DNA from: Prunella strophiata
Lineage: Eukaryota > Chordata > Aves > Passeriformes > Prunellidae
Length of the DNA stretch: 64,000 bases
Assembly: GCA_036583965.1 (NCBI GenBank)
Contig: JAZBQD010000014.1
Location: 39,356,990 to 39,420,989, forward strand
Reading direction: 5' to 3'
The translations under genes and the position numbers were made by a program. Numbering within the stretch: position 1 is the stretch's first letter; the number at the start of each line of letters is the position of its first letter. Below the pieces are notes generated by a model that was given only the letters and a program-made list of their open reading frames with translations, was not told the origin of the DNA and searched no databases. Of this stretch, positions 26,901-59,773 are shown piece by piece.

Positions 26901-28729
26901 TTTTTCCTCCTAAAAGATCATTCCAAATGTGTGTTATTAAGATCCAAGGTACATCAGATGGGAAAAGGACTGACCAACCACATTCTGGGATGAACTATAT
27001 ATTGTTTAATTCCACTAATTTTACCAGTTTTAACAGAGCAACGCAGAACTTCATTTTTAAAAAAATCCCTTTTAATCTCAGAATTCTAGGATTATGTAGT
27101 AACTCTGGTTAAGCTGCTAACCATAGTTAATTCCCTACACAAATTTTAAAAGACAGTTGAAAAATACTGTTCTAAAATAAGCCATGTCTAAAATGAGGCA
27201 GGAGATTCTTTTAGAAACTATGAGCAAATGTCTGATTAAGATGACAAGCTGCATGGAAACTACTCCCAGAATCAGACTCAAAGGGCACTGTTACCAACCA
27301 AATTTGGCAGACAAGGAATCATGACAAACTGCAAAGGCACGCAGCAATGTAACAAAAAGTTGGGAATCGTCAGCAAGTAAGACAGAAAGCACTTGTGTCT
27401 ACTCAGCAAGGGCAAGAACATAAGCAGGACGAATTCTAAGCATTAAATTCTGGATTCAGATGAGTGGCACTGTGACACAGTGAGAGTGGAGATCACTGTT
27501 CCATTTACAGGTGACTCGCCATGAGCAAGCCGTATCAGTAAGGCAAAGTATCTGGCTAGTGCAGATTTCTCATTCTGACTTCCGTCTGTGCAGAGAGCGC
27601 ATCTTCAGAACGGTTTTATTGGTAACAACAGAGAAAGAGCATGACATACGTAATGTAAAGCTCTATACTTTCCTAAATGCTGTTTAGGGACGGAACACTT
27701 ACAGAGACTACCTTACAGCATTTATCACTAGCTAACAGTCAACATTCGGCCTTATCTGTAGATAACTACTATTAGATTTGACATTTTTAATACACAACTA
27801 TGCTTGTTTAAGATCACCGTGCCTTCAGACAGTCTTTGTGCTAAGAGGGTGATGACTGAAAATTCAGCTCAAGCAGGAGAGACAGCATTTATAGCTAATC
27901 TGTCAAATACTACGGGAAGCTTAAGTGACTTTCATTTCTGTTTCCAGGAATATTACGATGCACCAAGTACAGCTACATCAACTTGGGCAGGGGACCGTAA
28001 GAAATTATACTTTTTCCTTTGCATCGATTGTATCTGTCAGAAGAATAACACCAAACAAACCTAGTCAGCGAACACACTGAGCTTCCTCAGAAAAACACAA
28101 CCAAATTCTGAGCTCATTTGTGAAGTTTAAGCTCCTTTTTTGACCTAGCGCTGCACAATTTAACGAGCTGGGGATCGCGGCTGAGCTGAGCTCATTACGC
28201 AGTTGGTCAAGCGCTGTTTCCCCGAGCCAGCTATTCCGCTGTGCACCCCGTTGGAGCCAGGAGCTCCAGCTGCCGCGCAGGACACCCGGAGCCCGGGGCT
28301 GCGCCAGGGTCCAGGCGCTGCGGCGGCCACGGGAACGGCACCGCCGGGATGCGGCCGGGATGCGGGGGTGACGAGCGCTGTCAGGGCTTCGCTCCGTGAC
28401 ACCCGAGCGACCCCAGCCCCCAGCCCCGCTCTCGGCCGCCAGCAGGGCCCGCGGGGTCCCCCTCGGCACCGACCCGCTCCGCTCCGCTCCCGCCGCAGCC
28501 CCGGCAGGTGCGGCCCGGCCCGGCCCGGCCCCCCGCGCCGCCGGGGCCGCTCCTCCCCTCGCCCCCGCCGCAGCCCCCGGCCCGCCCTCCCCGCGGCACG
28601 GCAGCGGGGGCCGGTGTGGAGGCGGGGGGCCGGGCGCCGCTCCTACCTGCGGTTCCTACCTGCGGCTCCTGCGGCGGCCGCCAGCGCCAGGCAGAGCGCG
28701 GGGAGCAGCGGCGGCGGCGCAGCGCGCAT
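8840..28729 (-). CDS. MSRB3: MSRB3, methionine-R-sulfoxide reductase B3, two alternative leader exons (3' partial)
   Basis: MSRB3 is a zinc-containing enzyme that reduces methionine-R-sulfoxide in proteins. In humans alternative splicing gives an ER form (MSRB3A) and a mitochondrial form (MSRB3B), and loss causes deafness DFNB74. The window shows only the two N-terminal exons: an ER signal-peptide exon (28660-28729) and the mitochondrial-leader exon (8840-8966). Both end in phase 1 after a first G, so either can join the same downstream exon, which in human begins with the codons for GSCRDKK. None of the catalytic exons (CxxC zinc sites, GWPSF motif) could be found between 1 and 8839, so they must lie below the window. 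Position directly after LEMD3 and in the same direction fits the vertebrate gene order and supports the call. Confidence 0.9.
10066..10214 (+). mobile_element. CR1 LINE fragment, 3' end
   Basis: Contains the CR1 tail features GTTGTCCCTGCCCAT, GGGTTGGATTAGGTGG, CCTTTAAGGTCTCTTCC and ACCGTTCTGTGAT, in plus orientation. 5' truncated and diverged. Confidence 0.85.
10340..10900. promoter_or_regulatory. Intronic CpG-rich patch
   Basis: About 560 bp of GC-rich sequence with many CpG, standing out from its surroundings. It includes a 17-bp minisatellite. It lies 1.4-1.9 kb upstream, in the sense of transcription, of the mitochondrial-leader exon of MSRB3. It could be a second promoter or simply a GC-rich repeat; no first exon could be identified. 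Confidence 0.4.
10548..10700. repeat. 17-bp minisatellite
   Basis: Nine copies of CTGTCCCTCA or close variants start at 10553, 10570, 10587, 10612, 10629, 10646, 10663, 10671 and 10688. Spacing is 17 bp except for one 25-bp and one 8-bp step. The full unit is close to CAGCCGGCACTGTCCCT. Confidence 0.93.
11510..11873 (+). mobile_element. CR1 LINE fragment, 3' end
   Basis: Plus-oriented CR1 tail: GTTAGCCTGGAGAAGAGGAG, TCTTCAACTACCTGAAAG, AAGAATTTCTTCACAGG, TGGAATGGGCTGCCCAAGG and GGTTGGACTTGATGATC in the expected order. The 105-codon open frame across it is a by-product. Confidence 0.95.
13526..13542. repeat. T(17) run
   Basis: Uninterrupted run of 17 T in the MSRB3 intron; likely length-variable. 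Confidence 0.9.
14275..14508 (+). mobile_element. CR1 LINE fragment, 3' end
   Basis: Plus-oriented CR1 tail with ATATTAGGAAGAAATT, ACACTGGAGCAGGTTGC, AACCTGGTCTAGTGGAAGG and the terminal CCATTCTGTGATTCT. Confidence 0.95.
19755..20195 (-). mobile_element. CR1 LINE fragment, 3' end
   Basis: Minus-oriented CR1 tail about 440 bp long. On the plus strand it starts AGAATCACAGAATAGATTGG and runs through GGGACTTTAAGATCATC, ACCAGGTTGCTC and GGCAACCTGTTCCAGTGCC to GGTGCTCCAGCCTCTGAAC. It is the best preserved CR1 in the window. Confidence 0.97.
21154..21212. repeat. 16-bp direct repeat pair
   Basis: CCTCAGCAACTCAGCC occurs identically at 21154-21169 and 21197-21212. Probably a small local duplication. 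Confidence 0.85.
21723..21774. repeat. T-rich tract
   Basis: About 50 bp of T interrupted by a few C and one G. On the MSRB3 sense strand it is an A-rich tract. Confidence 0.9.
22518..23030 (+). mobile_element. Old CR1 LINE fragment including ORF2 C-terminal remnant
   Basis: Diverged plus-oriented CR1 sequence from upstream of the usual tail. The translation LNRLEKWSKTSKIKFN resembles the end of the CR1 reverse-transcriptase ORF (LxxLExWxxxxxxKFN). It is followed by a TTAAAAAAG-type stretch, the CAGTTGGAATATGCTTCTGG segment and a GTTTAGTCTACAAGAGAG segment, all in CR1 order. Frame is broken and it is inactive. Confidence 0.8.
28640..28665 (-). repeat. MSRB3: 13-bp tandem duplication at the MSRB3 exon 1 donor
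   Basis: Two adjacent 13-bp units (28640-28652 and 28653-28665) agree at 12 of 13 positions. Each carries GCAG|GTAGGA on the minus strand, so the splice donor is duplicated. Confidence 0.9.
28660..28729 (-). CDS. MSRB3: MSRB3 exon 1, ER signal peptide
   Basis: 70 nt from ATG (28729-28727) encode MRAAPPPLLPALCLALAAAA then GAA and one base of a Gly codon: a short basic start, a Leu/Ala hydrophobic core and small residues, a classical signal peptide. Length and character match the human ER leader, though the sequence differs, as is common for signal peptides. The start context is weak (C at -3, C at +4). The donor GCAG|GTAGGA at 28660/28659 keeps phase 1; a duplicate donor lies 13 nt further at 28647/28646. 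The 5' end of the exon is unknown. Confidence 0.82.
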
Positions 28730-28818
28730 GGGAGCGGCCCGAGGGAGCGAGCGAGCGGCCCCGGCCCCCCCCGCCCCGCGGGAGCGCCGTGACGGGCCCG
28801 CCGCCCGGGGAGCATGAC

Positions 28819-28828
28819 GGGAAATTCC
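28819..28828 (+). promoter_or_regulatory. Possible NF-kappaB site
   Basis: GGGAAATTCC fits the NF-kappaB consensus GGGRNWYYCC exactly and lies about 90 bp upstream of the MSRB3 ATG in the CpG island. A single 10-mer match is weak evidence, and it could lie within the 5' UTR. Confidence 0.25.
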
Positions 28829-30210
28829 TGGGCACCGGCGGCCAACGCCAAATATGAACATGGAGCCGGGAGACTCCCGCCGCACGCCCGGCACGACCCG
28901 GCAGCGCGGGGAGGCGGCCGGGACCCGGCCCCGTCCCGCCGCCGCGGCACGGCCGAAGCGCCCCGTCCTAAAGGGTTAAAGGGTGCGCCTCGGGCAGGCC
29001 GACGAAGCGGCTCCTCGCCTCTTTAAAGAGACGCTCCTGCGGTTCCGAGAGAGCCCCGGCCGGAGCGCTCTGGCCGGGAGGCGGCAGCGCTGCCGTGACC
29101 CGCGGCTGGCCTGCGCGGCGCCGGCCCGCAGCGGGGACAGCGCTGCCAGCGCCGCCGCGGCTCCGGCCCGCGGCTCCCACCGCAGCCAGCGCCTCACCTT
29201 AGCACCGGCCCCGAAACCACGACAGCGCTGAATGCCCACCGCGCCTAGCTTCCACCACGGAGGGAACTGAACGACATCGAACTTCTTCCTCCTCCTGCTC
29301 CCCTTCCTCAGGGGACACGTAATATGCATGCGGGACAAATGAATGCAAATAATGGACTTACACACCCTCCTTTGTTCCTCCTACCCCCAAACCTTCAACC
29401 TGTCACTAAAACATCTCTCAAACAGCATAAGATAATAACAGGGAAAAAAGCCAACCTCTTCTGTTACTCTATCAAAATCCCTTTCATGACTCTTTGTACC
29501 TCAAAATACAAGAAAGAGGCTGAAAGCACAAGGCTAAGGCTTTTCACTTCTGTCCTTTAACAGGGGAGACAACATGGCATGTCCATGACTTAGGAAGCAA
29601 GGTAATGTCTGTCTCTGCACTCCCTGTGTACAAAATCAGGACAAAAGTCAAGCTGACAGTTAAGTGAAACTTGGCTGTCTGTGTCAGCTCATGGCAGCAC
29701 CTGTTCATATCCAAACAAATACTAAAAATTAGCTACGTGGCTGTAACAAATCAATCTCCCCCTCCGCCCCAGATAAGAAAAGCATTTGAGTCAGAGACAC
29801 CCAAATATCTAGAAGGTGAGACACATATAAAAACCCCTAATAAACCTTTAATTCGAGTCTGGTTTGGTTTTTTGTTTGTTTTTACAGGATAGGGTGACAA
29901 GTTACAACAAACATCTGATTTTTCTCAAATGTTCAGATATTATACATATTCCCCTGTCTTGCAGGAAGGGATATCAGTCAACTTAACAGTTTAAGGTAAA
30001 ATAAGCTGCATAATAGTACATATTACAATTAAAATGTACAGTGTTTACAAGAAATATATCTTAGAAGCAAGATAGATGCATTTGCATCAAGGCGACCTTT
30101 TAAAATGCCACAGCTATTTTTACATTCACTCTTGCAACAGGTCACAAGATGGGGTCACTAAGGTCAGGTTAACAAATCACTATGATGCACATCAAATACA
30201 ACAAAATTAG

Positions 30211-30272
30211 TTTATATACATATATATAATACATATACATGTATATTATACATATACATATATGTATATAAT
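30211..30272. repeat. TA-rich, partly palindromic microsatellite
   Basis: About 60 bp made only of TATATA, ATACAT and ATGTAT steps, with a self-complementary centre around ACATGT. It can form a hairpin on either strand and is likely variable in length. Confidence 0.85.
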
Positions 30273-31007
30273 AAAACTCATCAAAAATCTACCAGACCTG
30301 GCACAATCCACTTACCCATCAAAAATATGTACTTGTCCTTGGTAAGTAGAATTCTGCATGGCTGATTATATATTATATATACTCATTCATTAGCATCTGA
30401 GACATAAAACCGAGGATTTAAAATTTTTCGGTTAACAAACTCTCCAATAATAAACATGGTGCCCACAAAAGCACAAAGGTAAGGCACAAGAGGATTTCCT
30501 GTTGCAGAATAGTGTGCATCATGTTTACTTAACTGTAAGAAAAACGTGCATTATTTGTGCAAGTTCATGCTGCAGATCCATCATATCTACAAAGTAAAGT
30601 GAGTTTCAGTAAAATTTGTGGGACTGGTGTGCTTCCAGTCTCACCTCCTACAGGATGTTCAGCTGGATAACTAGGTAAAATGGTTGTAGGAGTGGGGATT
30701 AGTAAAGCCAATAATCTTAGATTTGCAACTAAGCTTCTCAGCAACAATTTTGTACTTCTAGGTAAACATTAATAAATTTACAAGCTTGGAATCACAAGAT
30801 TTACTGTCAGCTGCACTAGTTTGCATGAGCCAAAATTGTTGCAAGGAAGGAATTTTAAAATTTTAACATATAAATGGATAATTAAAACATGTTATAATAT
30901 ACTAGGGAATGTCACTTAATCCAATGGTATTTTGTCACAGCCCTGACACTTGAAACAATAAATACAGCTTTTCACAAAATATTTTTCCAGTATCTGCCAA
31001 TTGCTTC

Positions 31008-31013
31008 TTTATT
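31008..31013 (-). terminator. Candidate LEMD3 polyadenylation signal
   Basis: AATAAA on the minus strand, 840 nt after the LEMD3 stop, with T- and TG-rich sequence downstream (TGTGAAAAGC, TGTTTCAAGTGT). The hexamer occurs by chance in AT-rich DNA, so this rests mainly on position. Confidence 0.4.
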
Positions 31014-31849
31014 GCTCACAAATTTGAATTCATTACAATTGGTATCAGACCTTTCACACAAAATCAGTCAGGTATTTTATATAAAACCTATAAAAGATAT
31101 TTAACCTGTATCCAACACTTTTAAGTATTTGGCCTCTTGTCATGGTACAGCCAAAACCATATAAAACAATAGGTTTTGAATAAAATAGGAAGCTTATTTG
31201 CTGCTTTGACGCAGACATCCTCACAGAATACAACCCTTTTTGCCACCACCAGCATTTACATTTATATACAAAACCCAGTACATCTACAATCAGTTCATCT
31301 TCCCTCACATTGATATGCAACCACTAATGCCAAATTCACTTTCCCCATACCCCAGCTGCAGAAAAAAAATCTTATATAGCAACAAAAAACTAATATTGAC
31401 TGAATTTTTTTTTTTAACTTATTCACCATCAGGAACTGTAGGTTGCTTGTTACAAAATACCCACAAGATTATTTCACAGGAAACTATGGAAATACAGGAA
31501 GTCTTCTTTTCTCCATGCTTTTGTATTATCAAAAACACTTCTTGGTGCAAAAATACGTCACCACATCTGCAAATGTATAACGAAATCGGTATTCCTCATG
31601 CAAAACTTAAATGCATCGGTTTACTATAGCCCCGGAAAACCTCGTGAAACAACTTGTTTTTCCTTTTTTGTCAGCTCAGTATTACTGCCTCATTGCTAAG
31701 TCCCTTTGGAAACAAGACTTCTGGAACGTTCAAACTTTTATTTAATTCTTTTAAGTATTACATACAAAAAGCACTAAAAAAGGAAGACGGCGGCCTAACA
31801 GGAACATTCCTGTTGCAAGTAACAGTCCTAGCAGTTGTAGAAAGTTTTC
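31008..31849 (-). other. LEMD3: LEMD3 3' UTR (inferred extent)
   Basis: This sequence follows the LEMD3 stop codon. On the minus strand an AATAAA lies at 31013-31008, followed within 60 nt by a T/G-rich stretch. A nearer AATAAA overlapping an ATTAAA lies at 31742-31737, about 110 nt after the stop, and could give a very short UTR. Which signal is used cannot be told from sequence alone, and the UTR may also run further toward 30000. Confidence 0.5.
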
Positions 31850-55718
<23,869 letters not shown>

Positions 55719-55723
55719 CTGTC

Positions 55724-55740
55724 AAAAAAAAAAAAAAAAA
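55724..55740. repeat. A(17) run forming the pyrimidine tract of LEMD3 exon 2
   Basis: Seventeen A on the plus strand, read as T(17) three nt before the acceptor AG of LEMD3 exon 2. Confidence 0.93.
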
Positions 55741-58107
55741 GGAAAAAATTAATTAAATTAATTCTCTCTAGGGTCTGAAAATACTAAAAAGCTATACCAA
55801 CATTGTAGCTTTATGACAACACTGTAATAGTTAAGATAAAAACAAGGTCCATAATAAGACACATAACACAGACATCTATTAACCTTTGCCCTAACTCTGC
55901 ATTTGATAGTGCAGTATGGTAGCATTTAGGTTAAACCAGAATTTTAAACCAACAAATTTCACAGCTATCTCCTCACAAACAAAACTGTGCTTGCAATTTG
56001 CTGAACACTTGCTTTAATAACTCAATTGCTTTGAAATAATTTGAAAGTTTTACATTTTAGTGGACAAATTAAAAAAGGAAAACTCCTTTTTTACTCACCA
56101 CTAATACATACAACAAAGCTCTACAACTCAGAGTTTTTTTTTAACAAGAATGAGATGACACACTGAGAGCTCATGCACTCCCATGCATATAGGTATCCAC
56201 AAAACATCAAGAGCTGCCCACCCAAGAGTAGATTGATTGACAATATCTTGATTTCTGATCCACAACCATGCTCAAACTGATCAGTTAAAGTTATATTTAT
56301 AATTTAGTTAAAAACGGGAAATATAAGAGAAATGTAAAGGTTGACACATTAGATCAAATTCATGGCAAGATTTCTCATTAAGGAGAAATGGTGGATACAA
56401 AAGAAACTAAGGACCAACTTATAAAACAGGGTTCCCAACCTTAGTCAAGTATAAGTGAATACAGATAAGAAAAAAACTAGTTATTTGTAAAATAATGTGA
56501 TTTTTATTAACTGCATGAATTTCAGTAGTACACTTGTCAGCAGACAAATGTTGATCTGTTTCACCTTAGTTTTTTAGAGGAAGTTTGAAGTAGAAACCAT
56601 TACCCTACCTTTGCTCCCATATGTAGCAATGGTAAGATTCACATTCCTACAGTTACAACCAACAAATGACATATAAAACAGCAGGACAATGAAAACACTT
56701 TCTAAATGAAGAAGGCTTGACTCTCTGCAATTTTACAAACAAGTTTGTCCATGCGCCTGAGCTCAGAAAAAAATTAAGCATGTTACCTAGCCAATAAGCC
56801 CTTCAGCTTCTTCTGATATAGCAAATGGAAAAAAGAAACCAAACCAAACCAAAACCACCCAAACACAGGGACTTGTTTGCACAGACATCTAAATACTGTA
56901 TTCAGATTTAGGATTAATTAAAGCTGATAGAAGCAAATGTTGAAGACTTGCAAACCAAGCCCTACAGCACTTCACGATTTCATTCTATAGGTCCAAATGC
57001 ACAGCCATTGATTACTGGATTATCAAGCTACCAACTTAAAAAAGTTCCATGTATTTAATTTATTAACTCAACCGAACACACCTAGCACAATAAATGTTCA
57101 ATTTAAACAGCCTAAAATAGGATTAAACACCTAGTTTGATCGTTAGTTATCCAGACAAGGATAATTACTGACTCCAGGGTCAATCCTATTCAGCATACAT
57201 GAAATCTTGATTGAGTAGTGGTTTTAGATTGGAAGGCAGATACAAACACAAGACACAAGAGTGTGTAGATTTCAGTATACCTGACTAACATACTTTAGCA
57301 CTGATGAAAGTCATGAAACAAACACATATGCAACATTTCCATGCCTGCAAAGACACAAACTGAAAACTGTCACCTGAAATTCTAGATATGCTAGGGCAGT
57401 CCAGCAGTTAAGTGGAGGCTATGGTGGTGGTTAGACTTTTCCAGCATCACGATCCCAGTGTAAAATCAATCTCACATTTGGACAACTTCATGTTTACATA
57501 AATTACACCTTGAATTTGTTAAGCAAGCCAGATGAGATGTCAATGTTTGCCTTTACTTCACAAATACATAGTAGTTACAATGAACAAGAATATCAACCAC
57601 TTCTTCAAATTACCTATCACAAAAATTTAGCAATCCTTAAAACTCCTTATTTTAACTCACACTATAGGATTTCCATGAAATCCCTCTGAAGTTAGTGATT
57701 GTCATTGTTAACCAAAAACAGAAGTACATTTTATATATGATGCTATTTAGTTTAGCATGACTGGTACCTTAAGAGGCAAGTAGGCAAAATGCTACTGCAG
57801 CAATTTATCAGCTCCGTATGCAATTACAACTGTTAATCAATCTGCATTTATTTACCACATAACCTCAATTCACTTGAGTTAATAGGGACCACTCCTTAAC
57901 CTCTTCAGTAATTTCTCTTCTGAACACACCCTTCCTTCTTTTGTCCAGAACCTAATCTCTTACCAAATCCTCCCACGTGCTTCAGTCATAGATGCAAAGT
58001 TCTCACCTACTCCAGCATGCCTAAGGTATTTCAATATATTACATCAGCATTCTTGGTTCAAAAGCTTTCTTGACAGTTCTTAGAATATGTAAGAGTGATA
58101 AGTTCTT

Positions 58108-58146
58108 ATTCTACAAAACTACATTAAATTCTACAAATCACATTAA
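58108..58146. repeat. 20-bp tandem duplication
   Basis: ATTCTACAAAACTACATTAA is followed directly by a 19-bp near copy. Confidence 0.8.
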
Positions 58147-59729
58147 ATTAAGAATTGATATAAGACCTTTTTATCTGAACATATACTTCCAAGGCTCCTC
58201 CTCAAAATGGGTTTGAGACCCCTACCATGCAACAATTGCCAGCCTTGAAAATAGTCTATCAATTTCACATTCTAATGGAGTTCAAAGAAAATGTTACTAT
58301 CTACTTATGCTACAAAGTTAAAACATGTATCCTTGTACCAGAGAGGTGAGAGGGAGGAGGGGAAGAAATAAAGACTATTCAGCCCTTCCATAACATTCAT
58401 GCCTTCACTTCATTCATCATTCAAACACATTTGAGAGTCCTCTTCCTCCTTGCTATAAAAGCCACCTCTGAATCTTTCTGCAGCTCTATGTTCCTCCTAA
58501 CATTTTAAGGTGACATTTTTAACAGAACCACTGTAATGCCATACTCTATTTCTTAATGTAGAGAAAATTTGATTTTATAGATGAAAAAGCAAAATTCCAA
58601 TGCAACTTTAAGGAGCTGTAAAGCTACAGCTGCAGAAACAAGAATGATTCAAATTAACCTGTAAGCAGCTAGTTTCTCAGTGTGATGACATAAAGCATCA
58701 AATACCATTCACCCAAAGGATTCAGAGACTGCCCACTACAACTTACACCTCCAAGTTAGTAGCTTCCGCAGGAACAAGAATGTTCTTCCCTGCAAAGTAC
58801 TTTTCTCCTCCTCATCCACCAAGCCACAAGCAGATTAACCCCAAATCAGAAGTCAGTAACATTTTGAAAAACTGTCTTACAAAGATGTGTTCTGTAAGAG
58901 GATAACCTAATGCTTTCCATCAGATTTTTTTTTTTCCTCTTAAAACAAATACATGAGTTGGATAATGTAATGCTACCAGAGTAAGAAACAATAGTAGAAG
59001 CACTGCTTTCAGAAAGCATGATCTCGAAAACAAGTTTTCAATAATTTTACAACCCAAGAATTTTCAATGTCAGCTAACAGGTCTGTAACTTTTTCTAAGT
59101 CTAGGATCAAGGTCTGACTTCACCCAGTGACGTACTGCGTGTGTGTCAAGAATAATTCCAAAACATTGTCTCTCAGAACTACTAAACCTTAAAATGCCAG
59201 AAAAATACCAAACAAACAAGTTATTGCACAAAATGTTATTCTAGAACTCTGTATTTCAAACTTCTTAAATAAAATAATCTTGCCTTTATTTTCCTGTCTG
59301 CAATTATTCAATGCTCAAAACAGACAAGCAGTTTTGCATTACCTTCCAGCTCCATATTTCTCTAACTCAGGTAGAAACCACTTCGAACCAGTAGGCTAAA
59401 TCTCTCTGCTTTGATATTAAGACATTAAATCATACAGCAGTTCCTTCTATATATATCATCTTTGTGTGCTTTGGAAATGGTTTTTGTATTTCTACATGAG
59501 TATCCCATTACAGTTTGAATATTCCTTGGCTGTGTCAATTTCTGAAGAGCAGCATAATGTGCCGCAAGGATTAGCGAACTCTACAAATGGCTGAACCTTT
59601 CCTTAACATCTAGTCACTCTTTCAACTGGCTCAGTTTAAAGCTCTTTTACTGATAATTTTTCCAGCCAATATAATTTTAATTCATTCTGGTTTTGAGTAA
59701 GTGATGTAACAATTGATGACATAACCAAC

Positions 59730-59773
59730 AATTTCACATTCACTTATGACAAATTTCACGTTCACTTTTGACA
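59730..59773. repeat. 22-bp tandem duplication
   Basis: Two adjacent 22-bp units (59730-59751 and 59752-59773) beginning AATTTCAC and ending TGACA differ at two positions. Confidence 0.9.

Larger units (their letters stand above)
8967..28659 (-). other. MSRB3: MSRB3 intron between the two leader exons
   Basis: About 19.7 kb with no recognised coding exon. It contains five CR1 fragments, a GC-rich minisatellite patch at 10340-10900, a small GC-rich spot at 18050-18170 and several T or A runs. The lowest 20 bases of the interval on the high side are the tandem donor repeat of exon 1. Confidence 0.75.
28200..29230. promoter_or_regulatory. MSRB3: CpG island, MSRB3 promoter region
   Basis: About 1 kb of very GC-rich, CpG-dense sequence in otherwise AT-rich surroundings. 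It spans the MSRB3 signal-peptide exon and contains GC boxes (GGGGCGGGG on the minus strand near 28766-28782). No clear TATA box was seen, as usual for such promoters. The transcription start cannot be fixed from the sequence. Confidence 0.85.
28730..31007. other. LEMD3-MSRB3 intergenic interval
   Basis: Head-to-tail interval between the likely LEMD3 poly(A) site and the MSRB3 start codon. Its lower 500 bp belong to the MSRB3 CpG island and must contain the MSRB3 5' UTR. The upper part is AT-rich and holds a TA-rich microsatellite at 30211-30272. I see no exon of another gene. Confidence 0.6.

Noticed and set aside
28065..29365. Several long open frames on both strands across the CpG island (up to 204 codons)
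   Set aside because: Open because of GC content. Only the short signal-peptide reading at 28729-28660 fits a known gene.
31240..31629. 129-codon plus-strand open frame antisense to the LEMD3 3' UTR
   Set aside because: Chance open frame in AT-rich sequence, with no recognisable domain and no signs of a plus-strand gene.
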